Assembly: GCA_964030475.1 (NCBI GenBank)
Contig: CAXIPT010000005.1
Coordinates: 726,705 to 790,704 of the forward strand
DNA from: Tethya wilhelma
Lineage: Eukaryota; Porifera; Demospongiae; Tethyida; Tethyidae
Length of the DNA stretch: 64,000 nucleotides
Direction: 5' to 3'
Shown: positions 1-11,474 of the stretch, piece after piece
How positions within the stretch are numbered: the stretch's first letter is position 1
How the letters are laid out: every line of letters begins with the position of its first letter
Notes under the pieces: model-generated
What the model was told of the DNA's origin: nothing
The model's database searches: none
Seen by the model: the letters and a program-made list of their open reading frames with translations, nothing else
Made by a program: the position numbers and the translations under genes

Positions 1-476
1 GTAAAAAGTATTGGAACAAGGATGGTCTCAATTTCGGCACATGACTACTTCATTTTTTGTGCCCAAGTCTTGGCCAGTAATTTAATCCTGCCTGCCAAAG
101 TTTGTTCCACTTATTAGCTAAGTGATAAGATTAGTAGAAATTTGAACCATTAGTATGTGATCAGCTATTCAAGTATACAGATCATTCTGTGAACCATTTA
201 CGACAATAATAGCAATGAGGGATCAAAAATGAAAATGAAGTAGTCATGTGCCGAAATTGAGACCATCCTTGTTCCAATACTTTTTACTGCACTGCCCATT
301 CCTACACTGCTTATTTTTTAAAATTTTTACTACTTGTGACAATTAGCAATGAGGGATCAAAAATGCATGAAAATGAAGTAGTCATGTGCCGAAATTGAGA
401 CCATTCCTTGTTCCAATACTTTTTACCGCACTGCCCATTCCTACACTGCTTATTTTTTGAAATTTTTACTACTTGT
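1..476. mobile_element. Composite inverted-repeat MITE, partial with tandem half-copy
   Basis: The window opens inside an inverted-repeat element. Positions 1-40 are the reverse complement of about 242-288, and the right end (GCCCATTCCTACACTGC then TTTTTACTACTTG) stops near 334. A second copy of the right end follows directly and stops near 476, so the right half is tandemly duplicated. The same ends occur at 8508-8935, 15150-15246 and 39965-40340. No coding capacity is seen, so it is non-autonomous. Confidence 0.75.
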
Positions 477-670
477 AAATTATGATGTCTCCTTCTCAGT
501 TATCAATTATTATTATTACTATAATATTATTATACTTGACCAAACTTGGTTCTGGTAACACTAGCAGGTACATATTTCGAATTGCTATTATCTATTATAA
601 TTATGTCTGGATATTGCAAATATTATATTATTATACAAAAAATTAAATAATACAAAATGTCATTACTAAT

Positions 671-1832
671 TTAATTAATTGCTGTGTATGCTTCACACTC
701 ATTAAGCTGAATATCATCTTTTATTAGCCTTCCATAGCAGCTATTCAGTGAGGTTTGTATAACCCGGTCATTTGCAGTTTCAGTATCAACACCTCCATCA
801 TTGATATAATCATACATCACAGTATTAACTTCTTGTCCACTAAAGGAATCGACTTCTTCATATATTGGATCTACAATTTCTACATTCATTGAAGTTGCCC
901 GTTTAGCAGATCTAGGTGTAGGTTTTGACCTTTTGTTGTAGGTTAATCTACTCAAAATTATTGTGATAATGATTCCAATTGTGCACACCATGACTACAAA
1001 GACACCAGAACCTACTCCTATCATTGAAGATGAATTATTATTTTATGCATCAAAATAGTATAATGCTTACTCCTCACCATAAATAGCAATAATCATCAAT
1101 GATGTGTCTGTTTTTGAGCCATTGTTAGGAATCATAGGATTCAAAGATTTGTATACTGTTAATACCTCTACAATCAACACAGATGATTGCTGGGCTGCAA
1201 TTTGGGGTGTTTTTACTGAATACTGGTGCCATACTGTAGGGTTATAACAATTACGTAGAAGATTAATCTGTTACGTAACAAAGCTTAATGTCTATAGGTA
1301 TAATTAATATACTATAGCTTAAGATTCAACTTACTTGTGGCTACTACTGAAGGACTGACAACAATGAGAAAACCTTTACTGCTCTCAAATGTAACTTGTG
1401 ACCACTCATTGTCTTCTCTTATGAATACAGTGAAGTAGCAAGAAAAAACCCAACCATTCATTGATGAATCAACTTTCTTTACTATCAATCCAGAGCTATT
1501 AAAGTCATTGTTTACAGGTAAGTTACGTTGAGTGTAAGTATTATCACCAATTCTCCAATCTGGTGGTGTTGTGGTGCCATTGTAGGTACAAGGAAAGAAT
1601 GCATTTTCTCCAACTGCCACAGTTATATTTTGAGGTTGTGTAATGAAAGAAATTTGTCCATTCACTAAAAGTAATTAATATTAATCCAAAAACTAAGCTT
1701 TCAATTACATAATAACCATAACAAAAATTAATGATTATTAACATGCTATGGCCATTAAACATAATTTACAATACCTGTTAGTAATAGAAGAAGCATAATC
1801 AATAGTAGTAGTCTATGACTAAAATCTTCCAT
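671..1832 (-). CDS. Gene A: single-Ig membrane receptor with tyrosine-motif tail
   Basis: Four exons, complement(671..1017, 1078..1233, 1335..1664, 1775..1832), total 891 nt, giving 296 aa with every intron in phase 1. Residues 1-19 form a leucine-rich signal peptide. Residues ~21-129 are one Ig domain with the first Cys in FFPCTY, a W in DWRIG and the second Cys in FSCYF. A stalk follows, then a membrane span at ~183-207 (VFVVMVCTIGIIITIIL). The tail of ~90 aa holds four tyrosines in Y-x-x-hydrophobic context: IYEEV, VMYDYI, SCYGRL and EAYTAI. VMYDYI and SCYGRL match the general ITIM pattern [SIVL]xYxx[IVL]. It is probably a plasma-membrane receptor binding SH2 proteins through the tail; the ligand is unknown. 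It lies in tandem with gene B, 364 bp downstream of the end of B. Confidence 0.85.
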
Positions 1833-1886
1833 CTTTAAGATAATCTAAACCTTCTAATGTACAAGAGAAAATGGCTCTTTTTAAAA

Positions 1887-1916
1887 AACAACAACAACAA
1901 CAACAACAACAACAGG
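1887..1916. repeat. (CAA)n microsatellite
   Basis: A run of about nine CAA/AAC units lies just upstream of the gene A start codon, in the spacer between A and B. No other feature was seen in 1833-2196. Confidence 0.9.
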
Positions 1917-3429
1917 AATGTTAACATAACATTATCTATTGTTATAATACTAAGAACTAATACTACTGGGCCCACTATGTGTACAGCTAAAATGATTGTC
2001 ATTAGCACCTATGTTGACAATAACAATTAATAGTAATTAATAAATTTTCATAACATAAGATTTCCCAACAATAAATGGCATCATTCACAAATTGCTTAAA
2101 AAAATTGTCTTTATTACTAGAATGAGTGCGCATGATCCTGAACTATGCATAATAATGCATGTTAGTGTGTGTGGCCTTAATTAGACTCCTTAGGGACTAT
2201 AGCCTTTTACAGCAGCCCACTTTATCATAAACTGTTGAATAAAATAATCACTTCATTAAAACATGACAGAATAAATACAATCATTAATCATTACCTCTTT
2301 TGGGACCACTTTTACATTTTGTGTGACAAAGGCACCACAAATAATGAATACAACAGCAATAGATAAGCAATATTAATGTCAAGGCAATGATGATGATAGG
2401 CACAGGCACACCAACACATAATCCAATCATTTTTCCATCAGTGAGCCACCCTGAAAATTTGAATGCTATATGGAAAGATAAATTTTGACACTGATTAACC
2501 TACATCTGATTTGTGTTGTATTTTCGACCATACATTCTTATTATCTTAATTGTTGCATGGATACAAATTTATTGAGTTTGCATCTTACACAGGGTTCTGT
2601 TATTGTGGCTGTGACTTATCTGACACCCAGGAACTATCCAAAACACAGATGCATTGTAATAAGTCTCTTTGTCTAACCCTTTAAAGACATGAGTTTGAGG
2701 CTTATTATTGCACCGGAGTGTTACAAGTTGTGGGCTGTCTTCAGAAGAAGGTTGGGACTTCCGTAATGCCATTGTGAGGATAGTCTCATTTGCTTCTGCC
2801 AATATCTTTGAACATGTGTAATTGACTGTCAATTTGTTGACTTTGCGATCAACTATTGCTATTGTAGATCGAACTACAGTAAAATTAATATTAGATAGAA
2901 GTGAACTGTATCATCATTACATAGCTGTATAATAATTATAAACATACCCTTCTGTTGCATACACGCACATTGATTTTCGGTCACTACATAAAATTTGATT
3001 CCACAATAATTACTATTTATGATTTATTACATTACACATCAACTTTACTCACTTACCATGGCTATTAATCAGGTTTATTTCCTCAGTTATATTTGACCAG
3101 CCATCATCACTCCTGGCTGTAACATTCACATCAAAAGGTGAGCAGACGTCTGGAAGTAGATGATCATCAACAGCGTTTGGATATTCAGTACAAGGTTTTG
3201 TTTTGTCCATCCTAGGCACTGTGGTGTTTCTTGTGAGTTCTCCTGTGACATCTCTGATGCTCACATTGTAGCTTGTGACTTGATATTCGAAATCCAAGTC
3301 ATCTGAACAGATGTCAATAGTAGTCCCACTAGCAGTAACAGTCGGAGGATCAGGTACCGATCCTGGATGTTATATACACACAGAAAGTTAGAGTTCTATT
3401 ATTGTAGTTGATGTTCTTACTTTACTTAC

Positions 3430-3712
3430 AAGTATAGTAAAAATTTCATAAAAATTACAGTGTAGGAATGGGCAGGTGAGAACAAAATTGCGTGGGTGTA
3501 GCTTCTAACTAGCGCTCGCTATGAGTGCTTATGAAAGCTTCTGTGAGTTTTAGGCTATGCAAGCGTTTGTTAATCTGTCTGAAAGAGCTTCTGAGCAAGT
3601 TTGAAAGTTTAACTTTGTCTTGCTAGATTTTTATGGTGATAAACATTTTTGTATTGTGTCTATGGGACAGTCGGCCCATTCCTACTATACGTACTACCGT
3701 ACGTATGATAAT
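3430..3712. mobile_element. Short form of the composite MITE in gene B intron
   Basis: About 283 bp, inverted relative to the copies at 7886 and 39362. One end reads CAAGTATAGTAAAAATTTC, the other CTACCGTACGTATGAT. Internal text (tgtctatgggac...cccattcctac) matches the left part of the long copies, but the long middle portion is missing. Exact boundaries are uncertain. Confidence 0.7.
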
Positions 3713-4260
3713 AATTATATGCAATGTCATGCATAAAATAAACACAATTTCATGTCTATACTAAGTATTAAAATACCATTGATTAAGATGTTAATTGCTC
3801 GGAGATACTTCAGTCTTTCAGTTCGATCATGAGTCACTCCATCACAGATAAACTTTGCAGTGTAAAAATAGATGCGGGTGTTGTTCATTTGTAGAAAAGG
3901 ATCAATGTTCTCCCAACACAATCTATATGATCGATACGTTGAATCTGTTTCTGTTAACATTGTCATGTTAGTGAAGTTCACTGAGTAGGATGTATTTGAG
4001 TTTTTGATGCAGTTACAATTCTCAAATGGTGTAAAATCAAGGATTGGGCAGTCACAATCTAAATCTGAAGATTGGGAAAAAGATTCCCTCTCAGCAGGAT
4101 TCCGTGGCCAGACAACACTGAGTCTTCCTTCAGTTGTGTAATGTTCAATGTCCACACATACGGTTCCGTTTGGTTCAGTATGGTTTGTTTCAGTTGTCAC
4201 TGCATTGTATATGTAAATCTCATTATAATAAAAAAATAATTATTAGTATCAAGTTTAAGT

Positions 4261-4335
4261 AGCCTCGTTCTCAGACTCTCACCTTTGACCTTACCGTGTG
4301 TGTAAGGTCAAAGGTGAGAGTCTGAGAGCGAGGCT
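4261..4335. repeat. 33-bp near-perfect hairpin
   Basis: Arms 4261-4293 and 4303-4335 are reverse complements with one mismatch, separated by 9 nt. It lies in the intron between the Cys-rich and FN3-like exons of gene B. It could be a small foldback element or a structured intronic RNA. Confidence 0.9.
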
Positions 4336-5815
4336 AAAGTTTAAGTAAACAATGTCAGTAATGCTTTAGCTTAGCAAGAAATAATTAAGTTGGTGACACT
4401 TATTAACATCACCGGTACCTTAACTTGCTAGTTGCTAAGCTGAAGCAATAATTATTATTACAATACAAATAGAAAAGTACTGTCATGTGTGCAGCAGTAA
4501 TAATGAACGTACAATTTGAATTAACCAGAAGGTAGTTACCAAATCTTCCACATTCAGCACTAGTAGTAGGGTTGTCTTGAATTGACATTTTCAGGTATGT
4601 AATGTTTGTTGCCAGCTCTGTACTTTGAATTGCATATATAGGCAGTATCAGTTGTTGTCCAGTTATGTACAGATGTTAGGTTTGGGCATATAAATCCTTC
4701 TATACGATAAGTTACTCCTTCTTCCCAATGATTGCAGAACCTGTCGCCATTCAGTACAAACCAAGAGATCGTTTTGTTTTCTGGACTAAAGAAAGTTTGT
4801 TGATAATCCAAGATAATTGAAGCCATATTCCTATAGTCGTCCACATCATGTGTTGTGCCACTATCTGTGACTGTCATGTGAAGTGTGTATAAATAATTAT
4901 TCTAGAGTGAAGACTAAAATATTCCCAGTACAGTACGCATACATATTATGTGTTGGGTACACAGGAATTTATAATAGTATACCTGCATGAAAAATCAACA
5001 AATAGTGTTCCAGTTGAACTTTTGAATGCTTCCAGTCCTATTTCGATGTAGCATTGAAATGTAGTTTTGTGGAGTTGCCTTGAAATCAATGTAATAAGTA
5101 AACCATCAGGGAAAGCCACGTATGGGTGTGGCAATGCTTCAGCTCCATAAACAGCACCATTAATGAACCAAACAGGTAGGTAGGAGCCAAAATAGAATGG
5201 ACATGGAATAAAGATGTTGGTTTCTCCTTCCTTTCTATGTATATCTACCGGTCCAGGGTTGAAATTGATTTCATCTAGATTTGTAGCATCTGTAGAAAAA
5301 TTTAATTCAATTAGCCTTATAAGGGGAAAAAATGTCTAACTGATAGACTTACCAGAACAAAGCGATAATACTGAGCCAAGGATGACCAAGAGTAGGAGTT
5401 GGAGTTGACAACCACACATTTTGGGGCTCTTTAACAAGCTAGGTCACCTGACTTAGTTAGGAAGGTGAACTATTCAAAGTCATGTGAGGTCGAATTATAA
5501 CATTAGAGAAATTCATAATGTCATGATTAATGCAGCTAAAGGTTCCACTGATTATGAATTATTTATGAGCACATGCACATCATGACTGTTCCATAATATG
5601 AATAAGGTGAAGTGTTTGAGGTGAATTGTGTGAAGGTGAATTAGTATTAATTATTGCAATATTATTAAGCAATGTGCTGAAGTTTGTCTTGGGAAAAATT
5701 GAAAATGTAAATGATTACTAAACATGAATAAAACCTCTGTTTGGTTACATAAACACTTATAGTAATTACTATAAACGCACCATGATTATTAATGTGGTAC
5801 CTATATTTGGTGAAG

Positions 5816-6974
5816 ATGGTGTTTGGCTTTCTGCAGTTTGTATCAATCTTTCTAGTTTTCCAGCTTAGTGGTGAGATCAATTCTTTAAAATGAGTGTAGG
5901 TATACGTCTGTGTATACATAATATTATTATCTCAATTTACAGGTTTTAGCTCAGCAGTATACATTACAGAACCACAAAGTGTGACAGTATTAGTAGGTGG
6001 AACTGCTCATTTCAACTGTACAGCTTTGAGACAGCAAAGTAATCCAGTTTGGATTATCAATGATGTGACATACAATCAGGGACAACTTCCAGATCAAAGA
6101 CATCACTTTGACACAGTTACTGGCACATTAACTGTCAGTGATGTTGATTTGTCCATAAATAACAGCACATACCAGTGCCATATAGCAAACGAAGGGCCAA
6201 GTTCAATTGGAGTGCTCTACGTCATTCAAAGACCAAGCTTGGGCGACAAAGGTGTACAGACAATATTATCATGATATGCCATAATGTAATGTCGATCTTT
6301 CTATAGAGACACAAAATATTATGCCTACAAAAACAGCATTTGCTGATCAAATTCACAGAATTTCATCCACAACCATCCCAGCAATAATGCACAGTAGGAC
6401 AATAATATTATCATTATTGATAAAGCTTAATTCCTACTTATTTCATATTCAGGTATCAAAACGTTAAATCGACTAATATCAATATCCCATCACTCATCAA
6501 CAATTGTATCATCACCAACTTTCAATGTGCTGACAAAATCCTCTGGACTAACTCAGTATTACATTGGTGGTATTGAATTATGCACTAAAATTATAAGTAT
6601 CTTATCTTGTATTTATTTCATACTATAATTATAGCTATATACATGTACTGCATAATTACAATGCACATGCAGGAGGTATAAGTGCAACAGTAAGTGGATT
6701 TATTCTCATTTCGGTAGGTCTCTGCATTGCTATAGGAACTTTCAAAAAGCACAAAGGTTTGTCTGACATCACTCTTTGTATTAATTATAGTCATTCAAGT
6801 TCTACATTTTTAACTTTGCAATGTACAGTTCAAGAAGTTCACAGTACTAGTGATGTTCAAGAAATGCAGAGTAATGAAGCATACCAAAGTGTGATTCTCA
6901 AGGGACAGAAAGTGAAACTTAATCCAAATCCAGCATATGACAGTATTCATTTTCCAACTGTAACTCAATTATGA
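5816..6974 (+). CDS. Gene D: single-Ig receptor with EAYQSV/PAYDSI tail
   Basis: Six exons 5816..5870, 5943..6251, 6307..6393, 6453..6569, 6673..6756, 6829..6974; total 798 nt, 265 aa, all introns phase 1 and 55-103 bp. Signal peptide MVFGFLQFVSIFLVFQ, then an Ig domain with C in FNCTA, NPVWIIND on strand C, and YQCHI. Two short stalk exons rich in Ser/Thr follow, then a membrane span (VSGFILISVGLCIAIG) and a tail carrying NEAYQSV and NPAYDSI 18 residues apart. That spacing is longer than a classical ITAM. Gene F has the same tail pair and the same exon plan, so they are paralogues. D starts 397 bp from the divergently transcribed gene B, so the two may share a promoter region. Confidence 0.88.
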
Positions 6975-7198
6975 CTAAGGCATGCTGATGCATGATGGTC
7001 AGATGACACTCATGACAGATCACCTCATCCTCATTCCTCATGCCATGCGCCACATGTAATTCTTGCACATGCGCAATAGTCCAGGGTGGGTGGGTGTGTC
7101 AGTGGCTAATTCTCTTTGGTGCGTATAGAAGAATGGATATTGGTATCGCTGAGGTGACCTGCTTGATCGTAAAGCTAGTCTTGCTTAATCATTTTGGT

Positions 7199-10021
7199 AT
7201 GTTTGCTGTGCAAGATTTATATATATTTGGCAGTCTAATTACATTGTGGAAAATAATTAGCCTACAATGTAAGCATGACTGTAGCTACTTATGAGTTGCT
7301 CTATCACAGGCTTGCAGAGTGCTTCAGCACAGTTCACCGCAGAGCCAGGAAATGTGACTGTAGATGCTGGTGGAGCAGTTCAGTTCCATTGCAATTACAA
7401 CAATAGTTTAAGCAACCCTGTATGGTCAATCAACTACGTGACTTACATACTGACCCAGCTTCCGGAGAAGCACTTTTTCAATACCTCTGCTTCGATTTTG
7501 GCTATCTCAGATGTTGATGTAACAATGGATGGCAACACCTATCAGTGTATAATAGCACATCAAGGTACAAGTGCCATTGGAGTACTCCATGTAGTGCAGC
7601 CCATAGCATCTACAGCTACCTCCACCATTCCTGCTTCAGGTTGGTCATAAAGTAGTTATCATAGCATTTCATTGTATTCAGTACTTTATTTTTGACTTAT
7701 CATGATGTATGATATTAATAGATATTAAAAGTCTCAATAATTATCACTAATAATTCTATACAGTTTTGCCAACAAATGTTCCAAGCTCTCGTGGCTGGTT
7801 CTTAGCACTATTCCTGATCTGCATTATTGGAAGTAAGCATATTATAGTTCTGATGATCATGTCAGCATGATGTCATGCATAATCATACGTACGGTAGTAC
7901 GTATAGTAGGAATGGGTCGAATGTCCCATAGACACAATACAAAATGTTGGTCACCATAAAAATCTAGTCAAACAAAATTAAACCTTCAAAGTTGCTTAGA
8001 AGCTCTCACTGACAGATTACCAACTGCATGCAAGGCCTAAAACTCACAAAAACTTTCTGCAGCACTCGTAGAGAGCGCTAGTGGGAAGCCACCATAGTGC
8101 CATTTTTGTTCATCTAACTTACGTACGTACGTACGTACTTACTTACTTCCTAACTGACTTACTTGAAAAGGATTTCCAGAGACCCAGAATGTGTTGAGCC
8201 AACTTTGACAGCACAAAGTAAGTTCTTTTTATGGGTACTACATTCCTTGATACTCGTTTTCATCATAAATAGGCCTAAACAAAAACTAGAAGGCTTTAAA
8301 ACTTAGCGTATAAATTCATGTACTACAATGCAGCCATCTTTTTAGGTAGAGTTCAAAGGTCATTATCTATCCACGTGGCATTTTATACGCATGCGCATTA
8401 GCTTGCTCCAGCCTAATGTAGTGCATATAGCTGCTACTCAGGCTTTTTGTAGGGACTAACCAGTCTCTGATAGTCTCCACACTATAGTGTTGAAAAAAGT
8501 GAATGAACAAGTAGTAAAAATTTTTAAAAAATAAATAATGTAGGAATGGGCAGTGCGGTAAAAAGTATTGGAACAAGGCATGGTCTCAATTTCGACACAT
8601 GACTACTTCATTTTTATGCCCAACTCTTGGCTGGCAGTCTAGTTTAAGTTAGATACCTGTCTGTTATAGTTTATTATAGAGTCCACTTCTTTAGTAGCCA
8701 AGTGATTAGCTACAGTACTGAGAAATTTGAACCAATGCAAAGAATGATAAGCTACGGTATTATTGTACAGATCATCACAACACAACACTGATTCAGAAAA
8801 TCCATATGAAGGATCAAGAATAAAAATGAAGTAGTCATGTGTCGAAATTGAGACCATGCCTTGTTCCAATACTTTTTACCGCACTGCCCATTCCTACATT
8901 ATTTATTTTTTAAAAATTTTTACTACTTGTAATATTTATGATTAGTTCCAATTATATTATATATTATAATATTATAATATAATATTATTATAGCTGTGCT
9001 ACTTTTAACTGGCTGTCTGGGTCTTGGTTTGCTGGTCGCAACATATCACAATGGCCACAAATTTACCGAAATCAATATGAAGAATAAGGTTTGTTTATTA
9101 TAATAATAATAATTATTATGATTCAGATCATTATAAACTTCATTATAATTACATGCAGCATTTACAGCACTGCCAAACAATTTGTGTATCATAATGTAAT
9201 CAGTTCAACTCTCCATTATGATAGCTTCATTAATACATAGGCCTTGGCAAATTATTCTCAAAAGTTTGCCTATTATTCTATTCTTTTATTCCCAAACTTT
9301 GAGGCTCAGTGCCCATTTATTCTTTTCAGCCAGCCTATTATTCTTGTATTATTCTCAGACACAAACATAATTTTAGTACGTAAATTCATCAAATAACAAT
9401 TTTAACGACATTCAAAGTCCTTGGTGAGTTTTCCAAGAGTTCATGCACCCAATTTAGTAAATTTTCATCTACGATAAAATTGTTATAATGTATCATCGCA
9501 GATAATTGTATGTAGTTTTTAAGGAAGATTAGCAAGTATATAATTCTATTGGCTTTAATCTTAACCCCAAAAGCGTCCAGTAGTTCAGTTTTTTTGGCAT
9601 TTAAGCAATGTAAATTTTCATAACAGCACTGAGAATTTACCTATTATTCTCAAAGTTCAGCCTATTATTCTCACAGAATCAATGTGTACCTATTAATTAT
9701 TCTCAAATTATTCCGGGAATAATTTGCCAAGGCCTATTAATACACTAGCATAATTAATCATGATTGTACAGTTCATGAAGATTGAATTTCCAACTTTCAA
9801 TGATTTTGTTTACAAATTTATTATGATTTTAACTATAATTATTTATGATATATAGCATAGGGATGCATAGAAATTTGTACAGACAATAATACTAAAGATA
9901 ACATCATCAAACGTCCCAGAAAACTTCTACTCCATCCGGCCGCTCCTTCAACACTGGATCACCAGAAATTCATGATAGTGTATTGTATGAGGCATACAAA
10001 CGCACACATAATATGACATAA
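7199..10021 (+). CDS. Gene E: single-Ig receptor with short tail, two transposons in introns
   Basis: Proposed exons 7199..7268, 7310..7639, 7764..7832, 8994..9088, 9920..10021; 666 nt, 221 aa, frames consistent. The Ig exon is certain: FHCNY, NPVWSINYVTY, YQCIIAH. The next two exons are hydrophobic (WFLALFLICIIG and VLLLTGCLGLGLLVATY), giving one or two membrane segments. The tail is short and ends SVLYEAYKRTHNMT. The first exon is uncertain: the 7199 start implies a 41-bp intron; an alternative first exon 7040..7120 also splices in phase but has a weak signal peptide. The last acceptor (9918-9919) has a poor pyrimidine tract and was chosen because it keeps the frame. The intron at 7833-8993 is filled by a composite MITE and the next by a hAT-like element. 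Confidence 0.65.
7886..8935. mobile_element. Long composite MITE in gene E intron
   Basis: The left end contains ACGTACGGTAGTACGTATAG followed by taggaatggg. Around 8508-8550 an inner inverted repeat begins (CAAGTAGTAAAAATTTTT, then gtaggaatgggcagtgcggt), matched in reverse at 8865-8935. The long copies at 14425-15246 and 39362-40340 share this plan: an outer left half plus an inner foldback of about 430 bp. No transposase ORF. Confidence 0.8.
9238..9736. mobile_element. hAT-like MITE with perfect 8-bp target duplication
   Basis: 499 bp element with terminal inverted repeats TAGGCCTTGGCAAATTATT, flanked on both sides by the direct repeat TTAATACA (9230-9237 and 9737-9744). The interior is AT-rich with repeated cctattattctca motifs and no ORF. 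An 8-bp duplication is the established hallmark of hAT transposition. It lies in the last intron of gene E. Confidence 0.9.
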
Positions 10022-10187
10022 TAATAATAAAGAATTGAGCAAAATAAAAATAATTTATTAATACAATACTTATGGTATGATGAAGAGGATCAAATAATGA
10101 GTGATAGTACACTGTTTACTAAAGCTGTTATTGTGAGTATTGTGTAGGAAATAGCATAATTTTTACAATTCCAGCAGTGGAATACAT

Positions 10188-10262
10188 CTAAACATCAGTC
10201 ATGTAATGATTAGTAGTCGGTATTGAGTCCAGAGTACTATCAAAGGAGTTTCTGCTGTTTAT
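10188..10262 (-). pseudogene. Lone terminal exon of a neogenin-like receptor (copy of gene H/I last exon)
   Basis: Reads INSRNSFDSTLDSIPTTNHY then MTDV and a stop, 24 codons, preceded by a good acceptor at 10263-10264. It closely matches the final exons of gene H (18385-18480) and gene I (23639-23707). No other exon of that gene type is visible nearby. An n at 10323, 61 bases upstream of it in its own orientation, marks an assembly join. The rest of this copy may therefore be missing from the assembly rather than from the genome. Confidence 0.75.
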
Positions 10263-11474
10263 CTGCAAAATGATTTAAAGTAAATAAACTAGTCTTGAGT
10301 AAGCTAGCTAGCATTATAAATCNGATTTTAGCGAGTAAAATTGGAATGAACGGTCGGTATATTTGAGCTCATATCTCCAAAACTATAGCGCCTAGCCGCT
10401 TCAAATTTGGAAAATAGCTAGCTGATATGACGTAGATTACAATGCAAGCGCTATCTCAAAATTCGCATATTACTACATCTGGTCGGTTTTCCAAAATTCG
10501 GTCACATATGGTAGATAGATATGGTTATATAGATATGATATGGTTATATGGTAGGTCTTTGAAGTAGACACCCCAAATATCAAGTATTTATGATTGTTTT
10601 GAGTAACAAAAACTTCAAGAAAGTCTCAGGCAGAAAGGCCGAAAATAAGCAGTTCTTAGGTGCTTTAGAATATTCATGATGTTGTTGAGCTGAGGTCAGT
10701 AAATTGCATTGAAAAATTGCTGAACTTTGAGCAGTTGTTTCAGGCAAATGACACCTGCAAAAAGAAACAGACACAGGATTCATGTAGAACTATCCTTTAG
10801 CTATCATTATTTGCAAACTGAGCTCAAAATATTTGTCAGGACTGCTAATCTAGAGCAAAATATGTGGGGTGTTTGCATCTCATTAAAAAAATGAGCTCAA
10901 GAAATAACCCTGTAACTTTCTTTCTGTGATACCTGTGGAAATGTGACAAACACTATTGGATAGTTGAAGAAGAGAGCAATTCTATAGACTTTAGTTCAAG
11001 TCTTATGCATGCTCAGAGTCCAGTATATCATCCATTGAAGATAACATATAAATCTTAATTTTATTCATGTTTTACTCTAGGCTTGACCACAAACTTCCTG
11101 CCTGCAATGAAAATTTAGCACTAAATATTCTTTTTTCCAGTCGATTGATTCCTCAACATTTACTTGTCTGGAGTGGGGTTCTAATGAGTGCGCGCGTAAG
11201 GACTGAATTATAATAATTTATACAAGTAGACAGTCTGGTTATGCCACAAAATAAAACTGATTAAACAAGTTATGCCAAGCTGGGCTTGCATAAACTAGAA
11301 CAAAACTTGCAAAAACCTGCACACTAATAATAACTTTAAAAATGGTGATGAAACCACTGTGAGACACAAAGTTCAAAGTACTAAATGATAAACACAAAAG
11401 TGGATTATAGTTCTACCAACAATACGTACACTAGCCCAAACCATGGAGAATGCCTGATCACATCATTATTTTTG
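10263..11474. other. Non-coding or unassigned stretch with n at 10323
   Basis: About 1.2 kb between the lone terminal exon and the 3' end of gene C. It contains an ambiguous base at 10323, short repeats around 10500-10560 (ggttatatggta) and no ORF with recognisable domains or convincing splice structure. Confidence 0.6.

Larger units (their letters stand above)
2197..5419 (-). pseudogene. Gene B: multi-domain Ig/FN3 receptor, paralogue of gene C, two 1-bp frameshifts
   Basis: Exons complement(2197..2231, 2295..2450, 2589..2873, 2948..2983, 3057..3362, 3777..4199, 4540..4870, 4983..5289, 5353..5419). Order: signal peptide, Ig (LPVWFING; FQCYI), FN3-like exon, Cys-rich exon of 141 codons, FN3 (SPFDVNVTARSDDGWS), a 12-codon linker with CxC, a second FN3-like exon, membrane span, and a very short tail with VYDKV. 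All introns are phase 1. The Ig exon (307 nt) and the next exon (331 nt) are each one base too long. The extra bases lie in a T run near 4990 and in a TATATAT stretch near 4632. Downstream of each, similarity to gene C continues in the other frame (TNITYL... matches NTTLLA...). This is either recent decay or an assembly error. The first intron after the Cys-rich exon hosts a short MITE. The final tail exon is a weaker call. Confidence 0.75.

Noticed and set aside
1312..1334. Extension of the gene A Ig exon to a stop at 1312
   Set aside because: A strong donor GTAAGT at 1329-1334 and an in-phase downstream exon give a full receptor instead.
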